From NCBI GenBank assembly GCA_964540855.1, contig CAZIOI010000039.1, positions 1 to 5,602 on the forward strand: a DNA stretch of 5,602 nt, written 5' to 3'. Each line of letters begins with the position of its first letter. Position 1 is the stretch's first letter. A program made the position numbers and the translations under genes. The DNA is from CAZIOI01 sp964540855 (lineage in GTDB: Bacteria; Patescibacteriota; UBA1384; DTJR01). The notes beneath the pieces are model-generated. The model was given only the letters and a program-made list of their open reading frames with translations. It was not told where the DNA came from and did not search any database. Below, piece after piece: positions 5,600-5,602 of this stretch.

Positions 5600-5602
5600 A
5601 GG

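Noticed and set aside
1..5602. CRISPR array, tRNA or rRNA genes, toxin-antitoxin or defence genes
   Set aside because: No regularly spaced direct repeats other than the two element-end copies, no cloverleaf-like or rRNA-like sequence noticed, and no small gene pair is present.

Overview
The window looks like chromosomal DNA from a low-to-moderate G+C bacterium, with one insertion sequence lodged in a compact housekeeping gene cluster. The host genes are an isoleucyl-tRNA synthetase and a RodA-type SEDS protein. The synthetase is of the eukaryote/archaeal-like class (IleS2 type), the genes abut with no intergenic DNA, and no Shine-Dalgarno sequence is seen before either. This combination fits a candidate-phyla-radiation (Patescibacteria) lineage such as Saccharibacteria. 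That assignment is an inference with moderate confidence: there is no rRNA gene, and UGA is not used as a sense codon in any of the genes.

Layout. Positions 1-119 hold the last 38 codons of an unidentified + strand gene. Positions 122-1403 are a complete 1282-bp insertion sequence. It has imperfect terminal inverted repeats of about 25 bp, a 4-bp AAGG target duplication (118-121 and 1404-1407), duplicated subterminal repeats 35 bp apart at its right end, and one DD35E transposase on the minus strand (144-1289). Removing the element and one AAGG copy leaves only 37 bp between the stop of the upstream gene and the ileS start, so the element probably split what had been a tight, possibly co-transcribed, gene pair. 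Positions 1443-4403 are ileS. Positions 4404-5492 are rodA, whose ATG follows the ileS stop codon directly. The last 110 bp (5493-5602) hold no convincing gene but contain two hairpins: one starts inside the end of rodA and may be a weak terminator, the other lies at the window edge and may belong to a repeat that continues outside.

How the parts relate. IleS charges tRNA-Ile and RodA polymerises peptidoglycan glycan strands. Their link is most likely shared transcription and translational coupling rather than a shared pathway. The insertion sequence ends 39 bp before the ileS ATG. A candidate promoter (TTGAAC, 17 bp, TACGAT) starts right after the right target duplication and would place the transcript start on the ileS ATG itself, suggesting a leaderless mRNA and explaining how ileS survives the insertion. 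A second, weaker candidate promoter inside the element also points at ileS. I see no new defence, toxin-antitoxin, CRISPR or retroelement system here. The most informative features are the well-delimited insertion sequence and its effect on expression of an essential gene.
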